Made by a program: the position numbers and the translations under genes. 64,000 nt of DNA from CAYGZL01 sp964354345. GTDB taxonomy: Bacteria > Chloroflexota > Anaerolineae > Anaerolineales > UBA4823. Each line of letters opens with the position of its first letter. The stretch's first letter is position 1. The stretch spans positions 1-64,000 of the forward strand of contig CAYGZL010000074.1 of the NCBI GenBank assembly GCA_964354345.1, read 5' to 3'. This document shows, one piece after another, positions 35,989 through 44,522 of this stretch. The notes beneath the pieces are model-generated. The model did no database searches and was not told the origin of the DNA. It saw only the letters and a program-made list of their open reading frames with translations.

Positions 35989-36594
35989 ATGTTACTGCCT
36001 GAACCCATCCAAGACTTGATCAACGCCTTCGCGCGTCTGCCCGGCATCGGTCCAAAAACTGCCTCGCGGCTGACCTTCTACTTACTGCGCGCGCCAGAGG
36101 ACCAGGCGCGCACTCTTGCAGGAGCCCTGGATAACCTGCGTTCTGGAACCTCTTACTGCCCGGTTTGCTTTAATATCATGGCTGCTGGTCGATTAGAATG
36201 TGAGGTTTGTGCCAGTAGTGAACGTGACCCCGGTCTGCTGTGCGTGGTTGAAGAACCCCTTGATGTGCTGGCTCTGGAAAGGGTTGGTGCGTACACCGGT
36301 CGTTACCATGTCTTACATGGCGCTTTATCACCGATTGAGGGGATCGGCCCAGAAAATTTAAAAATCCGGGAACTCATTGGTCGGATTCAATCCGGCAACA
36401 TCAAGGAAATCATCCTGGCCACAAATCCCAGTATGGAAGGAGACTATACAGCTGCTTACTTGCGCCAGCAAATTCTTCCCTTCGGTGTCCGCCTGACCCG
36501 TCTGGCGCGTGGTCTGCCAGTGGGCGGCGATTTAGAGTACGCCGACCAGAATACCCTGCTTAGAGCTTTATCCGGTCGGCAGGATATGAGCTGA
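35989..36594 (+). CDS. recR: Recombination mediator RecR
   Basis: 201 residues, normal length. Helix-hairpin-helix FARLPGIGPKTASRLTFYLL, a Cys4 zinc finger (CPVCF and CEVCAS), Toprim domain LCVVEEPLDVLALERVG, and the C-terminal Walker-B-like LTRLARGLPVGGDLEYADQNTL are all seen. RecR works with RecO (encoded at 44523) and RecF in loading RecA at gaps. It begins 3 bp after ebfC. Confidence 0.97.
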   Translation: MLLPEPIQDLINAFARLPGIGPKTASRLTFYLLRAPEDQARTLAGALDNLRSGTSYCPVCFNIMAAGRLECEVCASSERDPGLLCVVEEPLDVLALERVGAYTGRYHVLHGALSPIEGIGPENLKIRELIGRIQSGNIKEIILATNPSMEGDYTAAYLRQQILPFGVRLTRLARGLPVGGDLEYADQNTLLRALSGRQDMS

Positions 36595-36667
36595 TCACCG
36601 CTGCCAGTCAAGGGTACGGATGTGCTGGTGACTGTTTATGGCTGCTGGTCAGCTCAATCCGAAGGCG

Positions 36668-37498
36668 ATGATGTTGCACTACGGTCTTGAAATTGCCACC
36701 TTGGGTGATTATGCGGACCCCCGAAACGTGCTCCGCCTGGCTATCGCCGCAGAAACCTCGGGTTGGGAGGGTCTTTTCATTTGGGACCATCTGGCTTTCC
36801 CATTGGGGGTTCCTTCAGCAAATCCGTGGGGTGTTCTCCCTGCGGTGGCAGCAAGTACTAATCAATTGAAAATTGGTACTGCCGTCACACCCGCGCCGAA
36901 TGTATCGCCCCAAGTCTTGGCGCAAGCCTTGGCTGCCCTCGATATACTCAGCCAAGGACGGGTCGTCTTTGGCGCTGGCCTGGGCGGTCTTTCTCAGGAA
37001 TACGCAGCTTTTTCCTATACAACCCATCTCAGCGAACGCGCCACCATGCTCGACGAAGGCCTGGAGTTACTCAAACGTTTGTGGGCAGGTGAGAAGGTGA
37101 CCCAACATAGTGGTTTTTATGTGGTGGACGGCATAATCCTGTCTCCAACTACGCTACAGCGTCCGTGTCCTCCGATCTGGATTGGTGGTGAAAATCTACC
37201 CGCCTTGCAGCGCGCGGCACATTGGAATGGTTGGATCGTCAATGCCACCGACCTGCAGGGTCATCTAACGAAAAAGCCAGCCGATATGGCGCGAAAATTA
37301 GCCACGATCCACCAATATCGCGGTGAGACATCATCCTTCGATGTAGCCTTGACGGGGTATTCAGCCTCCGATCAAGGAGCATTGACGCGCGAGTTCGCCG
37401 CAGTAGGGGTCACCTGGTGGTTAGAACGATTACACGGGTTGCGTGGTTCTGTTGAGGATAACTTACAACGAGTGCTGGCTGGTCCGCCACATATCTAA
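36668..37498 (+). CDS. LLM-class flavin-dependent oxidoreductase
   Basis: About 276 residues, bacterial-luciferase-like barrel. HYGLEIATLGDYADP at the start, SGWEGLFIWDHLAFP, LKIGTAVTPAPNVSPQVLAQALAALDILSQGRVVFGAGLGG, and PPIWIGGENLPALQRAA are family hallmarks. The cofactor may be FMN or F420; the substrate is unknown. Two adjacent ATGs (36668, 36671) follow GAAGG. A longer start at 36638 has no ribosome site. It lies between recR and the transporter gene on the same strand. Confidence 0.85.
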   Translation: MMLHYGLEIATLGDYADPRNVLRLAIAAETSGWEGLFIWDHLAFPLGVPSANPWGVLPAVAASTNQLKIGTAVTPAPNVSPQVLAQALAALDILSQGRVVFGAGLGGLSQEYAAFSYTTHLSERATMLDEGLELLKRLWAGEKVTQHSGFYVVDGIILSPTTLQRPCPPIWIGGENLPALQRAAHWNGWIVNATDLQGHLTKKPADMARKLATIHQYRGETSSFDVALTGYSASDQGALTREFAAVGVTWWLERLHGLRGSVEDNLQRVLAGPPHI

Positions 37499-37517
37499 AT
37501 AGCCCCACGAATATTAA

Positions 37518-39137
37518 ATGAGTACTTTGCTCGCTGAAAAAATGTTAGTAATTTTTACTATCCTCGCCATCGGATCATGGCTTGGTCAGTTGAGTATTCG
37601 TGGAGTTTCGCTGGGAGCTGCGGGAGTTCTGTTCACCGCAATGGTATTTGGTCATTTTGGGTTCGGTGTTCCCAAAGAAGTGATGGAGTTAGGTTTATTA
37701 TTGTTTGTCTACGCAGTGGGGCTTCAAGCCGGGCCACGCTTCTTCCGCACTTTTCGCCGGCATGGCATCCAGTTTGTGGTAATTGCCCTGGTGACTGTAT
37801 TGGTCGGCGCGGTGGTAACCGTTAGCCTCGCTCGGATTCTAAAACTCTCTTACTCATTAGCTTCTGGCCTTTTTTCCGGAGCAATGACCTGTACCCCAGC
37901 CCTGGCTGCAGTAATTGATGTGGTTGAGCGCGTTGCCCCGCGCACCAGTGGGCCAGTATCGGTCGGCTATGGGATCGCCTACCCCTACAGCATGATTAGT
38001 GTCGTGCTGTTGATCCAATTTCTACCCCGCCTGATGCGACGCAACGTAAAGGAAGAAGAACAGCACTGGCAGGACGAAAAACAATTCGAGGCCCCAGGGC
38101 TGGAAGCTCGCCAATACCGGATCACCAATCCCAACTGCGATAACAAAAAGGTCAGCGAAATAAAGTCATATAGCATCAGCCGGAGTAATATTTCCCGCAT
38201 CAAGCATGGAGAGCAGGTTTTTGCAGCTACACCTGATCGGGTGGTCCATCTGGGCGATGTGGTCATGGTCGTCGGAACTGGTGAAGAATTGGACAAAATG
38301 AGTCTGCTACTCGGCGAAGAAACACAAGAGCGAATGGATGTCAACGCCGATGTAATCAGCATGGATGTTGAAGTAGTCGAAGAAGCGATGACTGGTAAGC
38401 GACTGGCTCAGATGCGAGTGTGGGAACAATATACCATCGTGATCACCCGCATCCGTCGTCAGGGATTGGAGATAACTCCGACGGGTAACGTGACCCTGGA
38501 AATGGGCGACTTTATCCGCCTCGTCGGCGATAAAGATGCTGTGGAAGCCTTTGTTAAGCTTGTCCATGGTGCACCGCGGAAGGCGGACGAGACCAACATG
38601 GTGCCTTTCTTGATTGGCCTTTTATTGGGGATAGCTTTGGGCGCTATCCCGGTCAATCTGCCGAATGGGATCCAAATCAAGTTAGGTAGCGCGGGTGGGG
38701 CTTTTGTCGTCAGCCTGTTGGTCGGACACTTTAGTGGAATAGGACCTTACCGGATGTTCGTACCTGCCGCTGCCAAGAACCTGGCGCGCGAATTAGGCTT
38801 GATATTGTTCCTGGCAGGCGCGGGAACGAATGCCGGAGCACAGTTTGTCGCCATCCTTCAACAGCAGGGCGCGGTTCTCCTGCTAAGCGGGGTGTTGATC
38901 ACCTCCCTCTCGGTCCTGGCAGGATTGGCAGTGATGCATTGGGGTTACCGGATGAACCTGTTAGCGACGATGGGCGCCTTGACCGCCTGCCTGACAAACC
39001 CGCCAGGTCTGGGAGCCGCCAACACACAAACTGAAAGCGATCTGCCGACCCTTTCGTACGCCAGCGTTTACCCGGTTGCGTTGATCTTTAAAATCGTCTT
39101 GGCTCAATTATTAGTCGAAGTACTGCGCAGACTTTAG
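37518..39137 (+). CDS. AspT/YidE-type transporter with two TrkA-C domains
   Basis: 539 residues. Two sets of about five membrane helices flank a soluble middle. The first set includes LGLLLFVYAVGLQAGPRFF and GLFSGAMTCTPALAAVIDVVE. The second includes LARELGLILFLAGAGTNAGAQF and MGALTACLTNPPGLGAA. The repeated 'TCTPALA' and 'LTNPPGLGAA' re-entrant motifs are those of the aspartate:alanine exchanger family. Two RCK_C/TrkA-C domains (around residues 195-270 and 280-365) lie between them and may bind a regulatory ligand. The substrate is unknown; dicarboxylate or amino acid exchange is typical. Confidence 0.85.
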   Translation: MSTLLAEKMLVIFTILAIGSWLGQLSIRGVSLGAAGVLFTAMVFGHFGFGVPKEVMELGLLLFVYAVGLQAGPRFFRTFRRHGIQFVVIALVTVLVGAVVTVSLARILKLSYSLASGLFSGAMTCTPALAAVIDVVERVAPRTSGPVSVGYGIAYPYSMISVVLLIQFLPRLMRRNVKEEEQHWQDEKQFEAPGLEARQYRITNPNCDNKKVSEIKSYSISRSNISRIKHGEQVFAATPDRVVHLGDVVMVVGTGEELDKMSLLLGEETQERMDVNADVISMDVEVVEEAMTGKRLAQMRVWEQYTIVITRIRRQGLEITPTGNVTLEMGDFIRLVGDKDAVEAFVKLVHGAPRKADETNMVPFLIGLLLGIALGAIPVNLPNGIQIKLGSAGGAFVVSLLVGHFSGIGPYRMFVPAAAKNLARELGLILFLAGAGTNAGAQFVAILQQQGAVLLLSGVLITSLSVLAGLAVMHWGYRMNLLATMGALTACLTNPPGLGAANTQTESDLPTLSYASVYPVALIFKIVLAQLLVEVLRRL

Positions 39138-39213
39138 AATAAAGCTGGCTGTTTGCTGCTATGATTAGCTTTTACTCAAACCTAAAATCAAAGCCCTGCT
39201 GAAGGAGACCAGC

Positions 39214-39261
39214 ATGGAACGTCGTCAACGTTCAAATATGGTTGGGGGATTATTAGAATGA
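39214..39261 (+). pseudogene. 15-codon ORF with strong ribosome site, likely N-terminal remnant of a membrane protein gene
   Basis: GAAGGAGACCAGC precedes ATG and the product is MERRQRSNMVGGLLE, then TGA. The first residues look like the start of LiaF/LiaI-like membrane proteins (basic residues then xGGLLLIxLG). An extended -10, TGC plus TATGAT (39160-39165), lies upstream. It is either a decayed gene or a tiny leader-type ORF. The rest of 39138-39381 shows no gene. Confidence 0.4.
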
Positions 39262-39381
39262 TAAGATCGAACCATACAGTGGCAAAGCCGGGCATATGTC
39301 TGGAGATTAACCCCCAGCTTTGTGGGTGTAGACTTGATACTGGCAACCATCTCTTAGAATTCATCTGAGCAGAGACCGCCT

Positions 39382-40059
39382 GTGATTCGAGGACTGGTAT
39401 TCGATTTCGATGGTCTGATCCTGGAAACCGAAGGGCCAATTTACCAATCGTGGCAAGAGTTATACACCAAATTTGGTTTTGAGTTGCCCTTCGACCTGTG
39501 GCAAATTACTATCGGACTGCCTGAAGGCGCTCACGATCCATTGGAATGGCTCGAGGAGAAACTAGGGTATCCTTTGGACCGGGTGACCTTGCTACCCATG
39601 AGACGACAACGCGAAATAGAATTGGTAAACCATCAGGCAGTTCTACCGGGTGTGTCTGAATATCTCCAGCAATCCCGTCAGCTAGGTTTGAAAGTCGGGT
39701 TGGCCTCCAGTTCAACTTGCGAGTGGGTGACTGGTCACTTGACCCGCTTGGGGCTGATCGATTATTTCGATTGTCTTAAAGCCGTCGATGATGTTGCCCG
39801 GGCTAAACCCGATCCGGAATTGTATCGGGATGTTATTACTGGATTGAGTATTCAGCCAAAGGAAGCCATCGCGTTCGAAGACTCACCGATTGGTATTCTG
39901 GCCGCCAAGCGCGCCGGTCTCTATTGTGTGGCAGTACCAACAGAAATGACCCGCTGTTTAGATTTTTCTCAGGCTGACATGCGGCTGGATTCACTCGCTC
40001 AGATGCCACTCGCTCTTTTATTAGCTTACTTTTCCAACGAAATAGTTGGGCTTTCTTGA
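39382..40059 (+). CDS. HAD-superfamily hydrolase (beta-phosphoglucomutase-like)
   Basis: 225 residues with a GTG start, IRGLVFDFDGLILETEGP. Motif I is DFDGL, motif II is GLASSSTCEWV, the motif III Lys is in RAKPDPELYRDVI, and motif IV is AIAFEDSPIGILAAKRAG. The cap is the helical type of subfamily IA. Such enzymes dephosphorylate sugar phosphates, phosphoglycolate and similar, or isomerise sugar phosphates; the substrate is unknown. It converges with the bisphosphate nucleotidase gene, with only 3 bp between stops. Confidence 0.9.
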   Translation: MIRGLVFDFDGLILETEGPIYQSWQELYTKFGFELPFDLWQITIGLPEGAHDPLEWLEEKLGYPLDRVTLLPMRRQREIELVNHQAVLPGVSEYLQQSRQLGLKVGLASSSTCEWVTGHLTRLGLIDYFDCLKAVDDVARAKPDPELYRDVITGLSIQPKEAIAFEDSPIGILAAKRAGLYCVAVPTEMTRCLDFSQADMRLDSLAQMPLALLLAYFSNEIVGLS

Positions 40060-40062
40060 AGG

Positions 40063-41055
40063 TTACGTGCTGATTATCCCCAAAGCTTTTAATGCTGCCG
40101 GATGTAAGTAACCATTTGAAGCCAGGATGCCGTGATTGGCGGATAACTCACGGCCTCGGGTAAAATCGAGTGGTCGTCCATGCAGGTCGCTGATTTGTCC
40201 ACCCGCTTCCTCCAAAACCAGCGAACCAGCCGCCTGGTCCCAGATCTTCTCACAGTAATCCGGCTGCGCTGTGGAAAGCAGACGCAGTAACAAATCACCC
40301 GCACCTGCCGCCAGAACTGCATACTTTGCCTGGCTATCCATCCGTACGGGTGCGGTCTCCACACCCAGGGCGTGTGTGAAAATATCAATCTGGCTGACAT
40401 TCGTATGATCGGATTCAAACGAACGCAAGATGCGCGCCTGAGCGGTGTTTTGTATATTGGACACACGTAATTGATGATAGCCATCTCCACCGCTCAGCGA
40501 GGTTGTCCAGGTGCCCTGACCGCGCACAGCAATAACCAGCGACCCTGGTCCGCTCATGTCCACCTGACAGGCGTCCCGTAAATTGGGACAACCCAGCACG
40601 CCAATTTGAACCCGCCCATTTACAACCAGCGCCAAGGCAATCGCGTACTGATCGCCGCGTAAAAATCCTTTGGTCCCATCCACCGGATCTAGAGTCCAGA
40701 AACGGGCAGCAGAATCCGCACGGTTATGGTCAATCCATTCATTTACCGTTCGCGTGTTGGCTTCAGCGATTTCACGCTGTACGAAAGACGTCACCAACTC
40801 AGAGACTAAGCCATTGTCAAGATTGCACAAAGCCTGGGAGTCTTCTTCTGCAACTAAGGGATCCTGTGGGAAAACCTGTGCTAAACGAGAACCGACCAGA
40901 GCCTGGCAGGCAAAATCAGCCACGGTAACCGGTGAACGATCGCTTTTGGTCAGGGCAGGCGTCACCATGTCTTTTTGCACCTGGCGAACCAATCGACATG
41001 CCTGGCGAACAGTTTCCGTGGCAAACTTAACCTGGAGATCCATAAAATCAATCAT
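40063..41055 (-). CDS. 3'(2'),5'-bisphosphate nucleotidase family (CysQ/HAL2-like)
   Basis: 330 residues. The Li-sensitive phosphatase metal sites are all present: VAEEDSQ, WTLDPVDGTKGFLRG and CEKIWDQAAGSLVLEEAGGQISDL. In the family the enzyme removes the 3' phosphate from PAP/PAPS in sulfur assimilation, and some members act on inositol phosphates. Its ATG overlaps the rimO stop codon (ATGA), so it is translationally coupled to rimO. A second ATG is four codons in. Confidence 0.9.
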   Translation of the reverse strand: MIDFMDLQVKFATETVRQACRLVRQVQKDMVTPALTKSDRSPVTVADFACQALVGSRLAQVFPQDPLVAEEDSQALCNLDNGLVSELVTSFVQREIAEANTRTVNEWIDHNRADSAARFWTLDPVDGTKGFLRGDQYAIALALVVNGRVQIGVLGCPNLRDACQVDMSGPGSLVIAVRGQGTWTTSLSGGDGYHQLRVSNIQNTAQARILRSFESDHTNVSQIDIFTHALGVETAPVRMDSQAKYAVLAAGAGDLLLRLLSTAQPDYCEKIWDQAAGSLVLEEAGGQISDLHGRPLDFTRGRELSANHGILASNGYLHPAALKALGIIST

Positions 41056-42383
41056 AAGTGAAGCCTCCCACTCAAATCATAAGCCAGTGCGCCGGTAATG
41101 GTGACAGGCAATAGTTCACCCACTGGTAAGTTATCCTCGATAATCACCATGCCATCAATCTCAGGCGCATCGCGATAGGAACGCCCTAAGGATATCCCAT
41201 CTCCTTGCCCCTCAATCAGAACATCCATAGTCTTCCCCAGGAAGGTTTGGTTCTTCTGCAAAGAAATTGGTTGTTGCAACGCCATAAGTCGATCATAGCG
41301 CTCCTGTTTTATCTCTGTTGCAATTGGATCACCCAATATCTCGCTAGCCGTACCCGGCTCGAAGGAGAACTGAAAGGTTCCCAGCCTGTCAAAACGGATT
41401 TCTTGAATAAAATCCAACAGGGTTTGAAACTCTTCTTCTGTTTCACCCGGATACCCCACAATAAACGTAGAACGCAGAGCCAGGTCAGGCAACACCTGGC
41501 GCATTTTTTCCAGGGTATGATAAACCCACTCGATGTTGGCTGGCCGGCCCATCCGGGTTAAAGTATCAGGGTGAGCATGTTGGAGTGGCATATCCAGGTA
41601 GGGAACGATTTGTCGATGGGATGCCATTACCTCAATCAAGCGATCGGTGACATAACCCGGATAGGTATACATGAGGCGAATCCAATCTATTTTTGGCGCA
41701 GCGAGGACGAGTTGCTCTAATAATTGAGACAAACCATCCTTCATCCCCAGATCGTGACCGTAATCCGTGGTATCCTGGGCGATCAAAACCAATTCACGCA
41801 CACCCTGCCTCTGTAAGGTGCGCGCCTCATCCAGTATCATATTCATCGGCCGGCTGACGGTAGTTCCTTTGATCAATGGGATTGCGCAAAATGCACACGG
41901 CCTGCGGCAACCGTCCGCGATTTTTAGATAAGCTGAAGAGCCCTGGACTGCTGTCCGGCTGACACCTCGCTCATCTTTCCCGACCGTCGGCGCGTCAGGG
42001 AGATGATAGACGGGCTCAGGATGACGGCCTTTGCGCAGGCGATGAACTACCTCAACGATATCCATCCACCGGCGTGTACCTAAAATCCCGTCGATTCCAG
42101 GCACCAGGCGCGCCACCTCCACCCCATAGCGCTGTGTAAGACATCCTGCGGCAATCAAAACCTGTCCCTGGCGCTTCTTTGTGGCTATTTCGCTCAGGAC
42201 TTGCAGCGATTCTGCCTTCGCTGGTCCAATAAAACCGCAAGTGTTGACAATCAAAACCTCCGCTTTACGAGGGTCAGCAACGCTGCGATAACCAGTCTCT
42301 ACCAATAATTGAGCCATCGATTCAGAATCTACGGTGTTTTTAGCGCAGCCCAATGAAACCAAATGAAACGTCTTCATTCTCAT
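41052..42383 (-). CDS. rimO: Ribosomal protein S12 methylthiotransferase RimO
   Basis: 443 residues. N-terminal UPF0004 domain with LVSLGCAKNTVDSE, the RimO form of the motif (MiaB has GCQMN), and VNTCGFIGPAKAES. Radical-SAM cluster DGCRRPCAFCAIPLIKG. A C-terminal TRAM domain reads MDVLIEGQGDGISLGRSYRDAPEIDG. It adds a methylthio group to an aspartate of S12 using two [4Fe-4S] clusters. GGTGG lies upstream of ATG 42383; ATG 42377 is also possible. It lies 21 bp after the rodZ-like gene. Confidence 0.95.
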   Translation of the reverse strand: MRMKTFHLVSLGCAKNTVDSESMAQLLVETGYRSVADPRKAEVLIVNTCGFIGPAKAESLQVLSEIATKKRQGQVLIAAGCLTQRYGVEVARLVPGIDGILGTRRWMDIVEVVHRLRKGRHPEPVYHLPDAPTVGKDERGVSRTAVQGSSAYLKIADGCRRPCAFCAIPLIKGTTVSRPMNMILDEARTLQRQGVRELVLIAQDTTDYGHDLGMKDGLSQLLEQLVLAAPKIDWIRLMYTYPGYVTDRLIEVMASHRQIVPYLDMPLQHAHPDTLTRMGRPANIEWVYHTLEKMRQVLPDLALRSTFIVGYPGETEEEFQTLLDFIQEIRFDRLGTFQFSFEPGTASEILGDPIATEIKQERYDRLMALQQPISLQKNQTFLGKTMDVLIEGQGDGISLGRSYRDAPEIDGMVIIEDNLPVGELLPVTITGALAYDLSGRLHL

Positions 42384-42404
42384 CCATCCACCGGCATGGT
42401 TAAT

Positions 42405-43709
42405 CTACGGCAGACCTGGAGCCGCTGAAAGATTGGGCGTGGAGGTGACAGATGGTGTTAATGTCGAAGGTATCCGCTGTGTAGCAGTCGGAGTAATCGT
42501 AATCGTCGCCGTTGGGGTGCGAATCCCCTGCATGGTATAGACTACATCCACGATCTGTCCGAATCCACCCAACAAGCCGTAATCCTGCTGGTTATAGAAA
42601 ATGGATAATGCCGCTCCATTGCCAGTCAAGATTTCAACCTGCTTTCCACCTGCAAACGAATAAGCACTACCCGGAATTACCCGTCCCTCGAATTGAATTT
42701 TGCCGTCCACCGTCACTCGCATCCAGGCGCGCTGTTGTACAGTAACATACACCTGCACCCCTTGGGGTGTGGTGGTCGTTGTTGTTGATAAGGTTGGTTG
42801 GGCAGTAGCAGACACCAAAGCAGTTTGACCTGATAATGGCTCAACACTCCCGGCTGGTTCAAGCGTTGGAACAAGCGTATCTGAAGTCGGTGTCTCTGTT
42901 GGGATTGGTGTCGCCAGTAAAACCTCAGCGATTGAGGGAGCGGTCACCGAAGGTTGCTGCTCCGAACGCATGGCGAAGATGCGGATGGCTCCCCAGACGA
43001 TGAAGGCGAATAAAAAAATGGCCAACAAACCACCAAACAGGTAATCCGGAGATAAGATTCGGCGTAGAAATGAAGGCAATGGACGGCTGCGCCGCGCCGT
43101 TCGAGGGGACTCGCGAACGGTTTCCGCCTGGCGCGCCGCCAGGCGAGCCTGTAAACCCTCAGCAAACCGTAGCAACAAGGGTTCGGGATTCATCCCCAGA
43201 AAAGTGGCGTAATTGCTCAACATCCCCCGTGCCTGGACGGGTGAAGGGAGCTTTTCCAGATTGCCTTCCTCCAAAGCGCTTAAATAATGCTGCCTCAAAC
43301 GGGTATGTCGCTCAATATCCTCCAATGAAAGACCCAACAACTCCCGTTGCCGGCGCAGGCGTTGTCCGACTTCGACAAAAATAGCATTTACGGAGTTGTT
43401 ACCAACAGCAGGTTGCGGTACAGGCGTACCGGGAGTTGGTGTAGGGGCTGGTACAATCTGGGTAGCCTGATCAGGCTTGACTGACTGTTCCAAGTCAGTC
43501 AATAATGCAGTCACATCCAGCCGTAAATATTCGGCATAAGACCGTAAAAAGCCGCGCGCCTGGGCCAACGATGGCAACGATTGTATATCACCCGCTTCTA
43601 AAGCTTCCAGGTAACGAACGCGCATACGGGTAGCCTGGGCGACTTGCTCAAGTGACAACGAACGCGCTTCCCGCGCCTGGCGAAGCTGTTGGCCGATCGA
43701 CGCTTGCAT
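42405..43709 (-). CDS. RodZ-like membrane protein with two N-terminal HTH domains
   Basis: 434 residues. The first HTH_25 domain begins IGQQLRQAREARSLSLEQVA, with YLEALEAGDIQSLPS. The second begins VGQRLRRQRELLGLSLEDIE, with YLSALEEGNLEKLPSPVQ (about residues 112-175). A membrane helix (LFGGLLAIFLFAFIVWGAI) follows near residue 235, then a Thr/Pro-rich linker, then an extracytoplasmic DUF4115 domain (VYVTVQQRAWMRVTVDGKIQFEGRV) and a Thr/Pro tail. RodZ ties MreB to the membrane and affects cell shape. A second HTH copy is unusual compared with the one in typical RodZ. First gene of the rodZ-rimO-cysQ run. Confidence 0.85.
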   Translation of the reverse strand: MQASIGQQLRQAREARSLSLEQVAQATRMRVRYLEALEAGDIQSLPSLAQARGFLRSYAEYLRLDVTALLTDLEQSVKPDQATQIVPAPTPTPGTPVPQPAVGNNSVNAIFVEVGQRLRRQRELLGLSLEDIERHTRLRQHYLSALEEGNLEKLPSPVQARGMLSNYATFLGMNPEPLLLRFAEGLQARLAARQAETVRESPRTARRSRPLPSFLRRILSPDYLFGGLLAIFLFAFIVWGAIRIFAMRSEQQPSVTAPSIAEVLLATPIPTETPTSDTLVPTLEPAGSVEPLSGQTALVSATAQPTLSTTTTTTPQGVQVYVTVQQRAWMRVTVDGKIQFEGRVIPGSAYSFAGGKQVEILTGNGAALSIFYNQQDYGLLGGFGQIVDVVYTMQGIRTPTATITITPTATQRIPSTLTPSVTSTPNLSAAPGLP

Positions 43710-43823
43710 TAAACACTCACAGAGATACCCCGGGGAAACCTGAGGCGATTATCTTGGAAACTCAGGTCAATCAATTCTGCGTGTCTATAAGAGCCACGCA
43801 TCCTTGATAACCCACAGAACAGA

Positions 43824-43857
43824 GACGGAACCCCCGTTCTACAACAGCGGCTCCGTC
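43824..43857 (-). terminator. Possible terminator of rplI
   Basis: GACGGAGCC / GGTTCCGTC hairpin (one mismatch in nine) on the minus strand, about 19 nt after the rplI stop, followed by the weakly T-rich TCTGTTCTG. Confidence 0.4.
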
Positions 43858-43875
43858 ATTTCCTGCAACCGTTGG

Positions 43876-44358
43876 CTATGCCTCAATCACACTCACAGGT
43901 GGCAGCGGAGCTTCACCTTCCCGATGGACAATCACCTTTATTTCCGGAACCAGATCCATGGTCAGCCGGAGATGGACTTTATGCTCGCCCAGGGTGCGAA
44001 TCGGCTCGAGATCCACCTGACGACGGTTTAACTCGATGCCTGTCTTCTTTTGTATGGCTTCCGCAATCATCTGGGGTGTGATCGAGCCGTACAACTTACC
44101 CGTCTCACCCGCTTTGGCTGGGAAGGTCAACACGAGGCCGTTCAGCTTCTCAGCGAAGCCACTCAACTCTTTATTTAATACATCACGTGTTGCTGCTGCT
44201 TCGGTGCGAATATGCTCCGCTTTCTTAAGCGCGGTAGGAGTCGCCAATACCGCCAGCCTTTGTGGAATTAAAAAGTTGCGCCCATACCCATCCGCAACCT
44301 TTTTGACGTCCCCCGCGCGTCCTAACTTATAGACATCCTTAAGTAATAGAACCTTCAT
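43876..44358 (-). CDS. rplI: 50S ribosomal protein L9
   Basis: 160 residues. MKVLLLKDVYKLGRAGDVKKVADGYGRNFLIPQRLA is the L9 N-terminal rRNA-binding domain. A long connecting helix (residues about 45-80) leads to the C-terminal domain GKLYGSITPQMIAEAIQKKTGIELNRRQVDL. L9 spans the 50S L1-stalk base and affects frame maintenance. It is not accompanied by rpsF, ssb and rpsR, which often precede it. AAAGG is upstream of the ATG. Confidence 0.97.
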   Translation of the reverse strand: MKVLLLKDVYKLGRAGDVKKVADGYGRNFLIPQRLAVLATPTALKKAEHIRTEAAATRDVLNKELSGFAEKLNGLVLTFPAKAGETGKLYGSITPQMIAEAIQKKTGIELNRRQVDLEPIRTLGEHKVHLRLTMDLVPEIKVIVHREGEAPLPPVSVIEA

Positions 44359-44507
44359 TAGTCAAGCCCTTTCAACGAGTTACTCGAACAAACTAAACTT
44401 ACACCACACATCTTGTAGTGTACCTGGGCGAAGGGTACTACGCGCCAAGCCGTTGGATTTTACCAGAAGGAGGGAGTGGCGTCAATGAACGTTTCGGTCA
44501 TATCCCT

Positions 44508-44516
44508 TGATATAAT
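44508..44516 (+). promoter_or_regulatory. Extended -10 for a leaderless recO mRNA
   Basis: TGA plus TATAAT (44511-44516), then GCCCTT and the ATG at 44523. No ribosome site is present. Confidence 0.6.
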
Positions 44517-44522
44517 GCCCTT

